A stretch of DNA of 48,159 bases from Microbacterium sp. SCN 70-27 (GTDB lineage: Bacteria; Actinomycetota; Actinomycetes; Actinomycetales; Microbacteriaceae). The DNA lies in assembly GCA_001724425.1 (NCBI GenBank), contig MEEK01000019.1, positions 1 to 48,159 of the forward strand. The letters are read 5' to 3'. How positions within the stretch are numbered: the first letter of the stretch is position 1; each line of letters opens with the position of its first letter. Made by a program: the position numbers and the translations under genes. The notes under the pieces were generated by a model. That model did no database searches and had not been told where the DNA came from. It saw only the letters and a program-made list of their open reading frames with translations. Below are positions 1-8,189 of this stretch, in pieces.

Positions 1-183
1 GCCGGCGACAAGAAGATCCAGGTCATCAAGGTCGTGCGCGAGCTCACCTCGCTCGGCCTCGGCGAGGCCAAGGCCGTCGTCGACGGTGCTCCCAAGGCCG
101 TGCTCGAGGGCGCGAACAAGGAGACCGCCGAGAAGGCGAAGGCTGCCCTCGAAGAGGCCGGCGCGTCGGTCACCCTCAAGTAA
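1..183 (+). CDS. rplL: 50S ribosomal protein L7/L12, C-terminal part (5' end outside window)
   Basis: This is the C-terminal ~60 residues of ribosomal stalk protein L7/L12, which recruits translation GTPases to the large subunit. The reading frame is open from base 1 and ends in a TAA. The segment [20 protein letters not shown] followed by [14 protein letters not shown] and an alanine/lysine-rich helix ending VTLK is the conserved factor-binding C-terminal domain. The start and the N-terminal dimerisation domain lie upstream of the window. rplJ is expected just upstream from known gene order, but this cannot be seen. A strong hairpin follows 20 bases after the stop. Confidence 0.97.
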   Translation, partial: AGDKKIQVIKVVRELTSLGLGEAKAVVDGAPKAVLEGANKETAEKAKAALEEAGASVTLK

Positions 184-200
184 TCACGCTTCGCGCGTTC

Positions 201-236
201 ACGAAGGCCCTCGGGATCTCCCGGGGGCCTTCGTTC
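201..236. terminator. Hairpin terminator, probably bidirectional, between rplL and the LacI gene
   Basis: A perfect 10-bp inverted repeat (ACGAAGGCCC at 201-210 with GGGCCTTCGT at 225-234) has a further TCGGGA/CCCG pairing inside the loop. A short T-containing tail follows on the plus side. It lies between two convergent genes: 17 bases after the rplL stop and at the 3' end of the minus-strand LacI gene. It can therefore serve both. Confidence 0.8.
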
Positions 237-1257
237 ATGTCGGGGTGGCGGCGAGGGTGGCGGGAGCGGCCGTCGAGGTGCGCACGATGAGCCGCGACGG
301 GATGCGCAGCGTCGTGCGCTCGGTGCTCGGATCGGCGATCTCGCCCATCAGCACCTCGACCGCCGCGGCGCCCTGCTCGCGTGGCACCTGCTGCAGCGTC
401 GTGAGCCCGAACATCTCGGCGAACTCGTGGTCGTCGATGCCGACGACGCTGAGCGCGGAGGGCACCTGGATGCCCAGACGCCGCGCCGCGATCATGGCGC
501 CGATGGCGACTTCGTCGCACACGCCGACGATCCCGGTGGGCCGCGCGCGAGCGTCGCCGAGGAGGTCGACCGCCGCGGCGTAGCCCCCCGGCATGGTGAC
601 CGCGGAATGCGTGTGGCGCGCGTGCGCCGACAGCCCCGCCTCGGCCATCGCATGGCGGTAGCCCGCGAGGCGCTCCTGGTCGACGTGGGCCCAGTGGCTG
701 TCGGGGGCGCCGCCGACGAAGGCGATGTCCTCGTGGCCGAGCCCGATGAGATGCTCCGTCGCGCGCCGTGCGGCGTAGTCGTCGTCGACGGCGACGACGC
801 TCGTCTGATCCCCGGCACCGACGATGCTCACGATGGGCCGGCCAATGCGGGTGAGCCGCTCGAGCTCGTGGTTGACCGGCTCGAGCCCCACTGCGATGAG
901 CCCGTCGAAACGCTTGCGGGCCAGGAAGTCGTCGAAGATCCGATCGCGGCCCTCGGTGCCGGGCTTCGCGTCGTACAGGGTGAGGTCGAGACCCCGCGCG
1001 AGGAGAGCCTGCTGGATGCCTTCGAGGACCTCCGCGAAGAACCACCGGTTCACATACGGCATGACGACGCCGATGTTCTGGGTGCGACCCGTCGCGAGGC
1101 TCACCGCGCCCGCCGACGGCACGTAGCCGAGTTCCTCGGCGGCCGCGCGCACGCGGCCCCGGGTCTTCTCCGACACGTACCCTGCGCCCGACAGTGCGCG
1201 GCTCGCGGTCGCTTTGGACACGCCGGCGCGCGCCGCCACCTCAGCGATTCCTGCCAT
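235..1257 (-). CDS. LacI/GalR-family transcriptional repressor
   Basis: A 340-residue protein with the standard LacI layout. An N-terminal helix-turn-helix (IAEVAARAGVSKATASRALS, residues ~3-22) and hinge are followed by a periplasmic-binding-protein-like sensor domain that would bind a sugar. The start at 1257 (MAGIAEV) was chosen because GAGGAG precedes it and the helix-turn-helix begins at once; a longer frame to 1338 adds only low-complexity sequence. It is divergent from the sugar importer starting at 1487, and the spacer holds two near-identical LacI-type operators. It is therefore inferred to repress the importer and probably itself, with induction by the transported sugar. The sugar itself cannot be read from the sequence. 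Confidence 0.93.
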   Translation of the reverse strand: MAGIAEVAARAGVSKATASRALSGAGYVSEKTRGRVRAAAEELGYVPSAGAVSLATGRTQNIGVVMPYVNRWFFAEVLEGIQQALLARGLDLTLYDAKPGTEGRDRIFDDFLARKRFDGLIAVGLEPVNHELERLTRIGRPIVSIVGAGDQTSVVAVDDDYAARRATEHLIGLGHEDIAFVGGAPDSHWAHVDQERLAGYRHAMAEAGLSAHARHTHSAVTMPGGYAAAVDLLGDARARPTGIVGVCDEVAIGAMIAARRLGIQVPSALSVVGIDDHEFAEMFGLTTLQQVPREQGAAAVEVLMGEIADPSTERTTLRIPSRLIVRTSTAAPATLAATPT

Positions 1258-1319
1258 CGGACGGCTCCTCCTCGAGTCTCGTCGGCACCCGCCCAGGGAG
1301 TGTACCGGCTGGGGGATTG

Positions 1320-1333
1320 TGGAAGCGGTTGCG
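1320..1333 (+). promoter_or_regulatory. Candidate LacI-family operator 1
   Basis: TGGAAGCGGTTGCG fits the LacI/CcpA-type pattern TGNAANCGNTNNCA at every fixed position except the last. It lies 63 bases upstream of the regulator's own start codon, so it could mediate autoregulation. It shares the core TGGAANCGGTTNCG with operator 2. Confidence 0.65.
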
Positions 1334-1395
1334 ACCACTGTACTGACTTGTTCCCCTCCAGAATAATGGGGTTACCGAGTTGTTATCTGCGCCGC

Positions 1396-1425
1396 TTGCG
1401 CGCTATCTGAGGCATCCTCTAGCGT
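1396..1425 (+). promoter_or_regulatory. Candidate promoter of the sugar ABC operon
   Basis: A possible -35 (TTGCGC, 1396-1401) and -10 (TAGCGT, 1420-1425) are separated by 18 bases. Operator 2 begins 6 bases after the -10, so it would overlap the predicted transcription start. Inferred from hexamer resemblance and position only. Confidence 0.4.
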
Positions 1426-1431
1426 CACTTG

Positions 1432-1445
1432 TGGAATCGGTTACG
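1432..1445 (+). promoter_or_regulatory. Candidate LacI-family operator 2
   Basis: TGGAATCGGTTACG differs from operator 1 at only two of 14 positions and sits 41 bases upstream of the lipoprotein gene. Its position over the predicted transcription start suits simple steric repression. Two matched sites 112 bases apart would also allow DNA looping, although that spacing is an observation and not proof. Confidence 0.68.
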
Positions 1446-1486
1446 GAGCGCGGGACTTCGCCCGCGCACTCAATGAGGAGGATCGA

Positions 1487-2818
1487 ATGGGTAAGACACG
1501 CGGACGCCGCTACCTCGCCCCCATCGCACTGGCCGGAGTTTTCGGCCTCGTGCTCACCGGCTGTGCCGAGGGCGGCAGCGACACTCCCGGCGCGTCGGGC
1601 AGCGCCGGAGGAACCGTGCGCATCTCGGGCGGCATCACCGGGTCGGAGGCCGACCTGCTGCAGCAGTCCTTCGACGGCTTCACGAAGGACACGGGCATCA
1701 AGGTCGTCTACACCGGCGACAAGAGCTTCGAGGGCAACATCGTGACCAAGGTCACCGGTGGCGACGCACCCGACCTCGCGATCGTCCCGCAGCCGGGTCT
1801 GCTGAAGACGCTCATCGGCACGGGCGACGTCGTCAAGGCTCCGTCGGCGGTGGACAAGGCCGTCGACGAGAACTGGTCGCCGGACTGGAAGGCGTACGGC
1901 ACGGTCGACGGCACGTTCTACGCCGCGCCGATGCTGGCCAACGTCAAGGGCTACGTCTGGTACTCGCCGGCGAAGTTCAAGGAGTGGGGCGCCGAGGTCC
2001 CGAAGACGTGGGACGACCTGCTCACGCTCACCAAGACGATCCAGGAGAAGTCCGGCGCCGCTCCCTGGTGCGCGGGCTTCGAGTCGGGCAACGCCTCGGG
2101 CTGGCCGGGCACCGACTGGATCGAGGACCTCGTGCTGCGTCAGTCGGGCACGGGCGTGTACGACGACTGGGTGGCGGGCAAGGTGAAGTTCACCGACCAG
2201 CCGATCGCCGACGCGTTCACTGCGGCAGGCAAGATCCTGCTCAACCCGAGCTACGTCAACGCGGGCTTCGGCGACGTGAAGAGCATCAACTCGACCGCCT
2301 TCGCCGACGTGGCAGCCAAGGTCGCCGACGGCACCTGCGCTCTCACGCACCAGGCGTCCTTCCTCTCGTCGAACTTCCTCGACGTGAAGACGGCGGACGG
2401 CAAGGCCCCGACCGTCGCTCCTGACGGCGACGTGTACGCGTTCGTGCTCCCGGGCATGCAGGAGGGCGAGTCGCAGGTCGAGGCCGGCGGCGAGTTCGTC
2501 GCCGCGTTCAACGACAACGAGGCGACGCAGAAGGTCCAGGAGTTCATGACCTCCGCCGACTTCGCCAACGCCCGCGTCAAGCTCGGTGGCGTCATCTCGG
2601 CCAACAAGAAGGCCGACCCGTCCAACGCCTCCAGCGAGTTCCTGACGGATGCCATGAAGCTCCTGCAGGACGAGAAGACGACCGTCCGCTTCGACGCGTC
2701 GGACCTCATGCCGGCCACCGTCGGCTCGGGCTCGTTCTGGAAGGGCATGGTCGACTGGATCGACGGCAAGGACCAGGCAACGGTCCTCAGCGACATCCAG
2801 GCCGGTTACAACAACTGA
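1487..2818 (+). CDS. Sugar ABC transporter substrate-binding lipoprotein (alpha-glucoside/AglE-like)
   Basis: A 443-residue extracellular solute-binding protein of family 1. The N-terminus is a lipoprotein signal (MGKTRGRRYLAP, hydrophobic core, then LTGC), so Cys26 would be lipidated after cleavage. The mature part has the usual two-lobed binding-protein features, including GGDAPDLAIVPQPG and a tryptophan-rich WPGTDWIEDLV segment. The overall pattern resembles AglE-type alpha-glucoside binding proteins, a family-level guess. GAGGAGG precedes the ATG at good spacing. It is the first gene of an operon with two permeases and no ATPase, so it probably uses a shared MsiK/UgpC-type ATPase encoded elsewhere. 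A long hairpin immediately downstream may raise its mRNA level over the permeases. Confidence 0.92.
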   Translation: MGKTRGRRYLAPIALAGVFGLVLTGCAEGGSDTPGASGSAGGTVRISGGITGSEADLLQQSFDGFTKDTGIKVVYTGDKSFEGNIVTKVTGGDAPDLAIVPQPGLLKTLIGTGDVVKAPSAVDKAVDENWSPDWKAYGTVDGTFYAAPMLANVKGYVWYSPAKFKEWGAEVPKTWDDLLTLTKTIQEKSGAAPWCAGFESGNASGWPGTDWIEDLVLRQSGTGVYDDWVAGKVKFTDQPIADAFTAAGKILLNPSYVNAGFGDVKSINSTAFADVAAKVADGTCALTHQASFLSSNFLDVKTADGKAPTVAPDGDVYAFVLPGMQEGESQVEAGGEFVAAFNDNEATQKVQEFMTSADFANARVKLGGVISANKKADPSNASSEFLTDAMKLLQDEKTTVRFDASDLMPATVGSGSFWKGMVDWIDGKDQATVLSDIQAGYNN

Positions 2819-2825
2819 TCGCGTC

Positions 2826-2862
2826 GGTGGTGGGATGCCCGGCTGACGGGCATCCCACCACC
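2826..2862 (+). terminator. Long intra-operon hairpin after the binding-protein gene
   Basis: A perfect 16-bp stem (2826-2841 with 2847-2862) closes a 5-base GCTGA loop, 7 bases after the lipoprotein stop. There is no T-run after it. The next gene starts at 2901 on the same strand. It is therefore better read as an mRNA-stabilising or partly terminating element than as a full terminator; comparable hairpins follow malE-type genes in other bacteria. Confidence 0.75.
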
Positions 2863-2900
2863 CCCGCCTCCCCGCGTCCGCCGAAGCACACGGAGAAGTC

Positions 2901-4241
2901 ATGACCGACACGCATACCGCGCCGCCGCGCCAGCGTTCCGCGAAATCCGCGAAACAGCCCGCCGCACAGGCCGCGCCGCAGTCCCGCACGAACGCGCTCA
3001 TCGCGGTCGTCGCCGCGATCCTCGTGGTCGCCCTCTTCCTCTTCCTGATCCTCCAGCAGCCCCGCGAGACCAAGCCGACGTCCATCGGCTTCTCGCTGAA
3101 CAGCTTCTTCCGCTGGTTGGGCAATCAGAACCAGCTGGTGCAGATCCCGATCGTCCTCGTCGTGTTCGGCGCGGTCGTGGGCATCCTGCTGCTGCTGATC
3201 GAGTACGCCCCCCGCCCGGGCAAGCTGTACTTCTGGATCCGGCTCGTCGCGTGCTTCGCGCTGCCGGTCCTCGCGTTCATGCTGCTGCGGCCGTACCAGA
3301 ACGCGCTGCTGTACGTCCTCGGCATCGCGGTCGTGCTCGGCGGAGCGATGTTCCTGCTCGACTACCGGTCGCGCGAGGGCGCGGGCTACCACTTCCAGCT
3401 GGTGCTGTTCGCGGCCCCTGCCGCGATCCTGCTGCTTGTGGGCCTCGTCTACCCGGCGATCGCCACGTTCGTCCAGTCGTTCTTCGACAAGACGGGCAAG
3501 GACTTCGTCGGCATGGACAACTACGTCTGGGTCTTCACCCAGCCGGAAGGCACCTGGTCGGTCATCAACACCCTCATCTGGGTGCTCATCGCCCCCGCCT
3601 TCGCGACGGTCATCGGGCTCGCGTACGCCGTGTTCATCGACCGGGCGGCGGGGGAGAAGTTCCTGAAGGTCCTCATCTTCATGCCGTTCGCGATCTCGTT
3701 CGTCGGCGCGGGCATCATCTGGAAGTTCGTGTACGACTACCGGCAGGGCGACCAGCTGGGCATCCTGAACGCGATCGTCACGCTCTTCGGCGGTGAGCCG
3801 GTGTCGTGGCTGGCGGTGACTCCGCTCGTGAACAGCCTCTTGCTCATGGTGGTGTTCATCTGGAGCCAGACGGGCCTCGCGATGGTCATCCTCTCCGCGG
3901 CGATCAAGGCGGTCCCGCCGGAGCAGAACGAGGCGGCCGAGCTCGACGGGGCGAACGCCTGGCAGCGCTTCCGCAACGTCACGGTCCCCGGCATCCGTTC
4001 CGCGATCGTCGTCGTGGTCACCACCGTCGCCATCGGCGCGCTGAAGATCTACGACATCGTCGCGGTGATGACCGGCGGTCGCGCCAACACCTCCGTGCTG
4101 GCGTTCGAGATGGTCAACCAGCAGCAGCGGTTCCAGTCCTACGGACACTCGGCCGCCCTCGCCGTCGTGCTGTTCCTGTTCGTCACGCCGTTGATCGTGT
4201 TCAACGTCATCCAGATCCGGAAGCAGAGGGAGATCCGATGA
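2901..4241 (+). CDS. Sugar ABC transporter permease, MalF/AglF-like with extended N-terminus
   Basis: A 446-residue inner-membrane permease of the MalF/UgpA class. A basic, Ala/Gln-rich cytosolic tail leads into about four membrane segments (residues ~35-155) before the conserved permease core, which begins near VLFAAPAAILLLVGLVYPAI. The EAA loop that docks the ATPase is visible as EAAELDGANAWQRFRNVTVP. The ATG is preceded by GGAG. It overlaps the next permease by 4 bases (ATGA). Ordinary family members are about 290-310 residues, so the N-terminal membrane extension is notable; some AglF-type permeases carry similar extensions. The substrate is inferred from the operon only. Confidence 0.9.
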   Translation: MTDTHTAPPRQRSAKSAKQPAAQAAPQSRTNALIAVVAAILVVALFLFLILQQPRETKPTSIGFSLNSFFRWLGNQNQLVQIPIVLVVFGAVVGILLLLIEYAPRPGKLYFWIRLVACFALPVLAFMLLRPYQNALLYVLGIAVVLGGAMFLLDYRSREGAGYHFQLVLFAAPAAILLLVGLVYPAIATFVQSFFDKTGKDFVGMDNYVWVFTQPEGTWSVINTLIWVLIAPAFATVIGLAYAVFIDRAAGEKFLKVLIFMPFAISFVGAGIIWKFVYDYRQGDQLGILNAIVTLFGGEPVSWLAVTPLVNSLLLMVVFIWSQTGLAMVILSAAIKAVPPEQNEAAELDGANAWQRFRNVTVPGIRSAIVVVVTTVAIGALKIYDIVAVMTGGRANTSVLAFEMVNQQQRFQSYGHSAALAVVLFLFVTPLIVFNVIQIRKQREIR

Positions 4242-5215
4242 GCACCGGAGTCGACATCATCGAGCCGATCGCCGACACGCGCACGGCTCGCCAGGTGGCG
4301 CGGGACACGCGCAAGCACGAGGCGATGGCGCGCAAGCGCCTCACCTCCAGGGGTGCGACGATCGCCGCGCTGATCATCGCGATCTTCTGGACGATCCCCA
4401 CGTTCGGCCTGTTCGTGACGTCGTTCCGCCCCGGCGCGGACGTGCAGTCGACCGGTTGGTGGACGATCTTCACGAACCCGTCCTTCACGCTCGACAACTA
4501 CGAGCAGGCACTGAACTCCGGCGGCACGGCGCTGACCCTCGGCGAGTCGTTCCTCAACTCGCTGGCGATCACGATCCCGGTCGTTTTCTTCGCTCTCGCG
4601 GTCGCGTCGCTCCTGGCGTACGCATTCGCGTGGATCGACTTCAAGGGCCGCAACATCGCGTTCGTCGCGGTGTTCGCGCTCCAGATCGTGCCTCTGCAGA
4701 TGGCCCTCGTGCCGCTGCTGAGCCTGTTCTCGCGCGGCCTGACGATCGGCGACGTGACGATCTTCCCCGGGTTCGATCTGCGCGACATGACGCACAGCTT
4801 CGCGACGGTGTGGATCGCCCACACGATCTTCGCGCTGCCGCTCGCGGTGTTCCTCCTCCACAACTTCATCTCGGAGATCCCGAGCGAGGTCATCGAGGCG
4901 GCCCGTGTGGACGGGGCAGGTCACGGGCAGATCTTCTTCCGGATGATCCTGCCGCTGGCGGCGCCCGCGCTCGCCTCGTTCGCCGTGCTGGAGTTCATCT
5001 GGGTGTGGAACGACCTGCTGGTGGCGACGATCTTCGCACCGTCGTCATCGCTGCCGCTGACCCAATCGCTCAACTCGCTGTCGGGCACGTGGGGCAACAA
5101 GTGGTTCCTGCAGGCGGCCGGTACGTTCATCTCGATCATCGTGCCGCTGCTGGTGTTCTTCGGACTGCAGAGGTTCTTCGTCCGAGGCCTGCTCGCGGGT
5201 GCCACGAAGGGCTGA
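4238..5215 (+). CDS. Sugar ABC transporter permease, MalG/AglG-like
   Basis: A 325-residue permease with about six membrane segments that would form the heterodimeric channel with the preceding protein. The EAA motif is EVIEAARVDGAGHGQIFFRM, followed by the conserved LPLAAPALASFAVLEFIWVWND. The ATG at 4238 was chosen because it overlaps the upstream TGA (ATGA), indicating translational coupling, and follows AGAGGGAG. Upstream in-frame sequence belongs to the other permease. A hairpin terminator follows, closing the operon. No nucleotide-binding subunit is encoded here. Confidence 0.92.
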   Translation: MSTGVDIIEPIADTRTARQVARDTRKHEAMARKRLTSRGATIAALIIAIFWTIPTFGLFVTSFRPGADVQSTGWWTIFTNPSFTLDNYEQALNSGGTALTLGESFLNSLAITIPVVFFALAVASLLAYAFAWIDFKGRNIAFVAVFALQIVPLQMALVPLLSLFSRGLTIGDVTIFPGFDLRDMTHSFATVWIAHTIFALPLAVFLLHNFISEIPSEVIEAARVDGAGHGQIFFRMILPLAAPALASFAVLEFIWVWNDLLVATIFAPSSSLPLTQSLNSLSGTWGNKWFLQAAGTFISIIVPLLVFFGLQRFFVRGLLAGATKG

Positions 5216-5233
5216 GTCGGACTGAGCACGGCG

Positions 5234-5280
5234 ACGCGCCGCCGGGACGGATGTGACGAGCATCCCCCGGCGGCGCGTTT
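5234..5280 (+). terminator. Terminator of the sugar ABC operon
   Basis: A perfect 13-bp stem (ACGCGCCGCCGGG at 5234-5246 with its complement at 5266-5278) has a 19-base loop and a short TTT tail. It lies 18 bases after the last permease stop and before an independent promoter for the next gene. Confidence 0.8.
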
Positions 5281-5332
5281 CGCCGTGTCGGCGGACCGCA
5301 CCGGACCGCCTGGACGCCCGCCGCAGCGGTCC

Positions 5333-5338
5333 TAGGCT
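5333..5338 (+). promoter_or_regulatory. -10 element of a leaderless promoter (P-type ATPase)
   Basis: TAGGCT fits the actinobacterial -10 TANNNT and leaves only 6 bases before the ATG at 5345. Transcription would start at or within a base of the start codon. No Shine-Dalgarno sequence is present, consistent with a leaderless message. Confidence 0.55.
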
Positions 5339-5344
5339 GGGGTC

Positions 5345-8185
5345 ATGTCCTCCGACATCGAGAACGTCGACGTCGACATCGCGCGGGGGCTGAGCTCCGA
5401 CGACGTCGCACGGCGGGTCGCGGCCGGCCAGACGAACGCATATCGCGCCGACACGAGCCGGAGTGCCGCGAGCATCATCCGGGCGAACGTCTTCACGCTG
5501 TTCAACGGGATCGTCTTCGCCTGCTTCGGCATCCTGTTCGCCCTCGGACGGTGGCAGGACGCCCTCTTCGGCTTCGCGGCGATCGCCAACGCGATCATCG
5601 GGTCGGTGCAGGAGTTCCGGGCGAAGGCCGCCCTCGACAAGCTGGCGCTCATGAACGCCGCCTCCGCGCGGGTACGACGCGATGCGGTGGAATCCGAGAT
5701 CCCGCCGGGAGAGGTGGTGCTCGACGACATCCTCGTGCTGCGTGCGGGCGACCAGGTGCCCGCCGATGCTCGAGTGGTGTCGGTGCGCGGGCTGGAGATC
5801 GACGAGTCGATGCTCACCGGCGAGGCCGACGCCGTCGACAAGAAGGTCGGCGACGAGGCGCTGTCGGGCTCGATCGTGGTCGCGGGCGAGGGCGCCGCGC
5901 AGGTCGTGCGGGTCGGGGCGGATGCCTACGCCAACGCCTTCGCCGACGAGGCGAAGCGGTTCTCCCTCGTCGGGTCGGAGCTGCGTGACTCGATCAACCG
6001 GGTGCTCACCTGGGTGGGCTGGGGGATCGGGCCGATCGGACTGCTCGTCCTGAACGCCCAGATGCAGGTCGCGGGCGGCTGGCGCCGGGCGTGGAACGAC
6101 GGCACCTGGGTGCAGGCGGTCGTGAACACGATCGCCTCGGTGACGGCGATGATCCCTCTCGGCCTTGTGCTGATGACGTCGATCGCGTTCGCGGTGGGCG
6201 CCGCACGCCTCGCCTCACGCAAGGTCCTCGTGAACGAACTGCCCGCCGTCGAAGGGCTGGCGCGCGTCGACGTCATCTGCCTCGACAAGACCGGGACCCT
6301 CACCGAGGGCGAGATCACCTACGGCGACGCGACCGAGCTGACCCCCGTCGACGGCTGGCGCGCGGCCCTGCGCTGGTACGGGACCGCCCCGGATGCCAAC
6401 GCGACGGCGCGGACCCTCGCGGCGCCGTTCGCCGCGGAGGAGGAGCGGGACGCCGCGGAGGCCATCGCGTTCTCCTCCGCACGCAAGTGGAGCGCCGTCT
6501 CCTTCGACGCACACGAGGGCACGTGGGTGCTCGGCGCTCCCGAGATGGTGTTCGGCACCGCCGCGACCGACCCGGGCGACCCGCTCGGAGCCGCCGTCAT
6601 CGAACGCGCCTCGTCGGGGCGGCGCACCCTCGTGCTCGCGCACACCGCGGCATCCCTCACGAGCGACGACGTCGACGCCGAGCGCCTCCCCGACGGCCTT
6701 GTGGCGGTCGCGGTCCTCACCTTCCGCGAGAAGGTGCGCGACGATGCCGCACAGACCCTCGCCTACTTCGATGAGCAAGGCGTCGGCATCCGTGTGATCT
6801 CGGGTGACAACCCGCGGACGGTGGCCGCGATCGCGCGTGAAGTCGGCCTCGACGTCGCAGAGGGCTACGACGCCCGCACTCTGCCCGAGGACGACGAGGC
6901 GCTCGCCGAGGTGATGGAGACCTCGCAGGTGTTCGGCCGCGTCACTCCCGACCAGAAGAAGCGCATGGTCGTGGCCCTGCAGTCGCGCGGGCACACGGTG
7001 GCGATGACCGGCGACGGTGTCAACGACGCCCTCGCCATCAAGACCGCCGACATGGGCATCGCGATGAACTCGGGCGCCGCCGCGACGAAGGCCGTCGCGC
7101 GCCTCGTGCTGCTCGACGGCAAGTTCTCGCACCTGCCCGACGTCGTCGCCGAAGGCCGCCAGGTCATCGCGAACATCGAACGCGTGTCGATGCTCTTCCT
7201 CACCAAGACGGTCTACGCGACGCTGCTCGCGATCCTCTTCGGTATCCTGGTGCTGGAGTTCCCCTTCCTCCCGCGGCAGCTGTCCATCACCGACGGGCTG
7301 ACGATCGGCATCCCGGCGTTCTTCCTCGCGCTCATGCCGAATGCGCAGCGGTACATCCCGGGGTTCCTGCGTCGTTCGCTGAGTTTCGCGATCCCCGCCG
7401 GCATCGTCGTCGCCTCGACACTGACCGTGTACACGCTGATCATCCGGTCGCAGAATGTCGACGCAGACGCGCGACGGACCGGGGCGACCATCATCCTCGC
7501 GGTCGTCGGCATCTGGATCCTGGGGATCCTCGCCCGCCCGCTCAACCGGTACAAGGGTGCGGTCGTCGGCGCGATGTTCGTCGCGCTCGTGGTGATCTTC
7601 TCCATCGGCTTCATCCGCGGGTTCTTCGAGCTCGTGGATCCGGGCGAGGGCGCCGCGGTCACCGTTGCGCTGTGCTGCCTCGTGGCGATCGTCCTCATCG
7701 AGATCGTCCGCTTCTTCCAGAAGCGATACGTCGCGCGCACGCAGTCGGAGGGCGGCACCCCCGCGATCGCCGCGCATCCCATGGATGCCCCGAGCCGACC
7801 CGTGCCGGTGACGATCGCCGTCGTCCTCGTCTACCTCGGTGGCCTCGCGAGCGCGCTGTTCGGCATCCTGTTCCTCCTCGCGCGCTACGCGGTCGAGGCG
7901 GGAGACGTCGTCGACGTGTCTTTCGTGGGCGTCGGGATCATCCTGTTCGGCCTGCTGTCCGTCGCGGCCGCATCGGGGCTCGGGCGGGGGAGCGGCCTGT
8001 CGCGCGTGTTCGTGACCGTGCTGGGGGCGGCGCTGATCGCCCTGCAGCTCTGGGGCCTCGTGATCGACCACCACTGGTCGACGTGGGCAGTCATGCAGAT
8101 CGTCCTCTACGGCGCCGTCATCGCGGTGCTCTGGTTGCCCTCCGCGGGGAGGTTCTTCCGCCCCGTGCTCCACGCCGGCGACTGA
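5345..8185 (+). CDS. Cation-transporting P-type ATPase, CtpE-like, with C-terminal membrane extension
   Basis: A 946-residue HAD-type P-type ATPase in the cytoplasmic membrane. The actuator motif appears as LTGEAD rather than the usual TGES. The phosphorylation loop is LDKTGTLT with Asp314 as the phosphorylated residue. The hinge motif GDGVND begins at residue 556. No CPC or metal-binding Cys motif is seen, so soft-metal export is unlikely; resemblance to the mycobacterial CtpE calcium-transporter group is a family-level inference. The fourth membrane helix reads MIPLGL where many calcium pumps have IPEGL. Residues ~818-940 add a further four-helix membrane domain beyond the usual ~800-residue length. 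The gene appears leaderless and ends 4 bases from a convergent gene. Confidence 0.92.
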   Translation: MSSDIENVDVDIARGLSSDDVARRVAAGQTNAYRADTSRSAASIIRANVFTLFNGIVFACFGILFALGRWQDALFGFAAIANAIIGSVQEFRAKAALDKLALMNAASARVRRDAVESEIPPGEVVLDDILVLRAGDQVPADARVVSVRGLEIDESMLTGEADAVDKKVGDEALSGSIVVAGEGAAQVVRVGADAYANAFADEAKRFSLVGSELRDSINRVLTWVGWGIGPIGLLVLNAQMQVAGGWRRAWNDGTWVQAVVNTIASVTAMIPLGLVLMTSIAFAVGAARLASRKVLVNELPAVEGLARVDVICLDKTGTLTEGEITYGDATELTPVDGWRAALRWYGTAPDANATARTLAAPFAAEEERDAAEAIAFSSARKWSAVSFDAHEGTWVLGAPEMVFGTAATDPGDPLGAAVIERASSGRRTLVLAHTAASLTSDDVDAERLPDGLVAVAVLTFREKVRDDAAQTLAYFDEQGVGIRVISGDNPRTVAAIAREVGLDVAEGYDARTLPEDDEALAEVMETSQVFGRVTPDQKKRMVVALQSRGHTVAMTGDGVNDALAIKTADMGIAMNSGAAATKAVARLVLLDGKFSHLPDVVAEGRQVIANIERVSMLFLTKTVYATLLAILFGILVLEFPFLPRQLSITDGLTIGIPAFFLALMPNAQRYIPGFLRRSLSFAIPAGIVVASTLTVYTLIIRSQNVDADARRTGATIILAVVGIWILGILARPLNRYKGAVVGAMFVALVVIFSIGFIRGFFELVDPGEGAAVTVALCCLVAIVLIEIVRFFQKRYVARTQSEGGTPAIAAHPMDAPSRPVPVTIAVVLVYLGGLASALFGILFLLARYAVEAGDVVDVSFVGVGIILFGLLSVAAASGLGRGSGLSRVFVTVLGAALIALQLWGLVIDHHWSTWAVMQIVLYGAVIAVLWLPSAGRFFRPVLHAGD

Positions 8186-8189
8186 GCCC

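Noticed and set aside
86..583. 165-residue frame over the rplL end and LacI gene
   Set aside because: Arginine-rich shadow that crosses a strong terminator; both underlying genes are certain.
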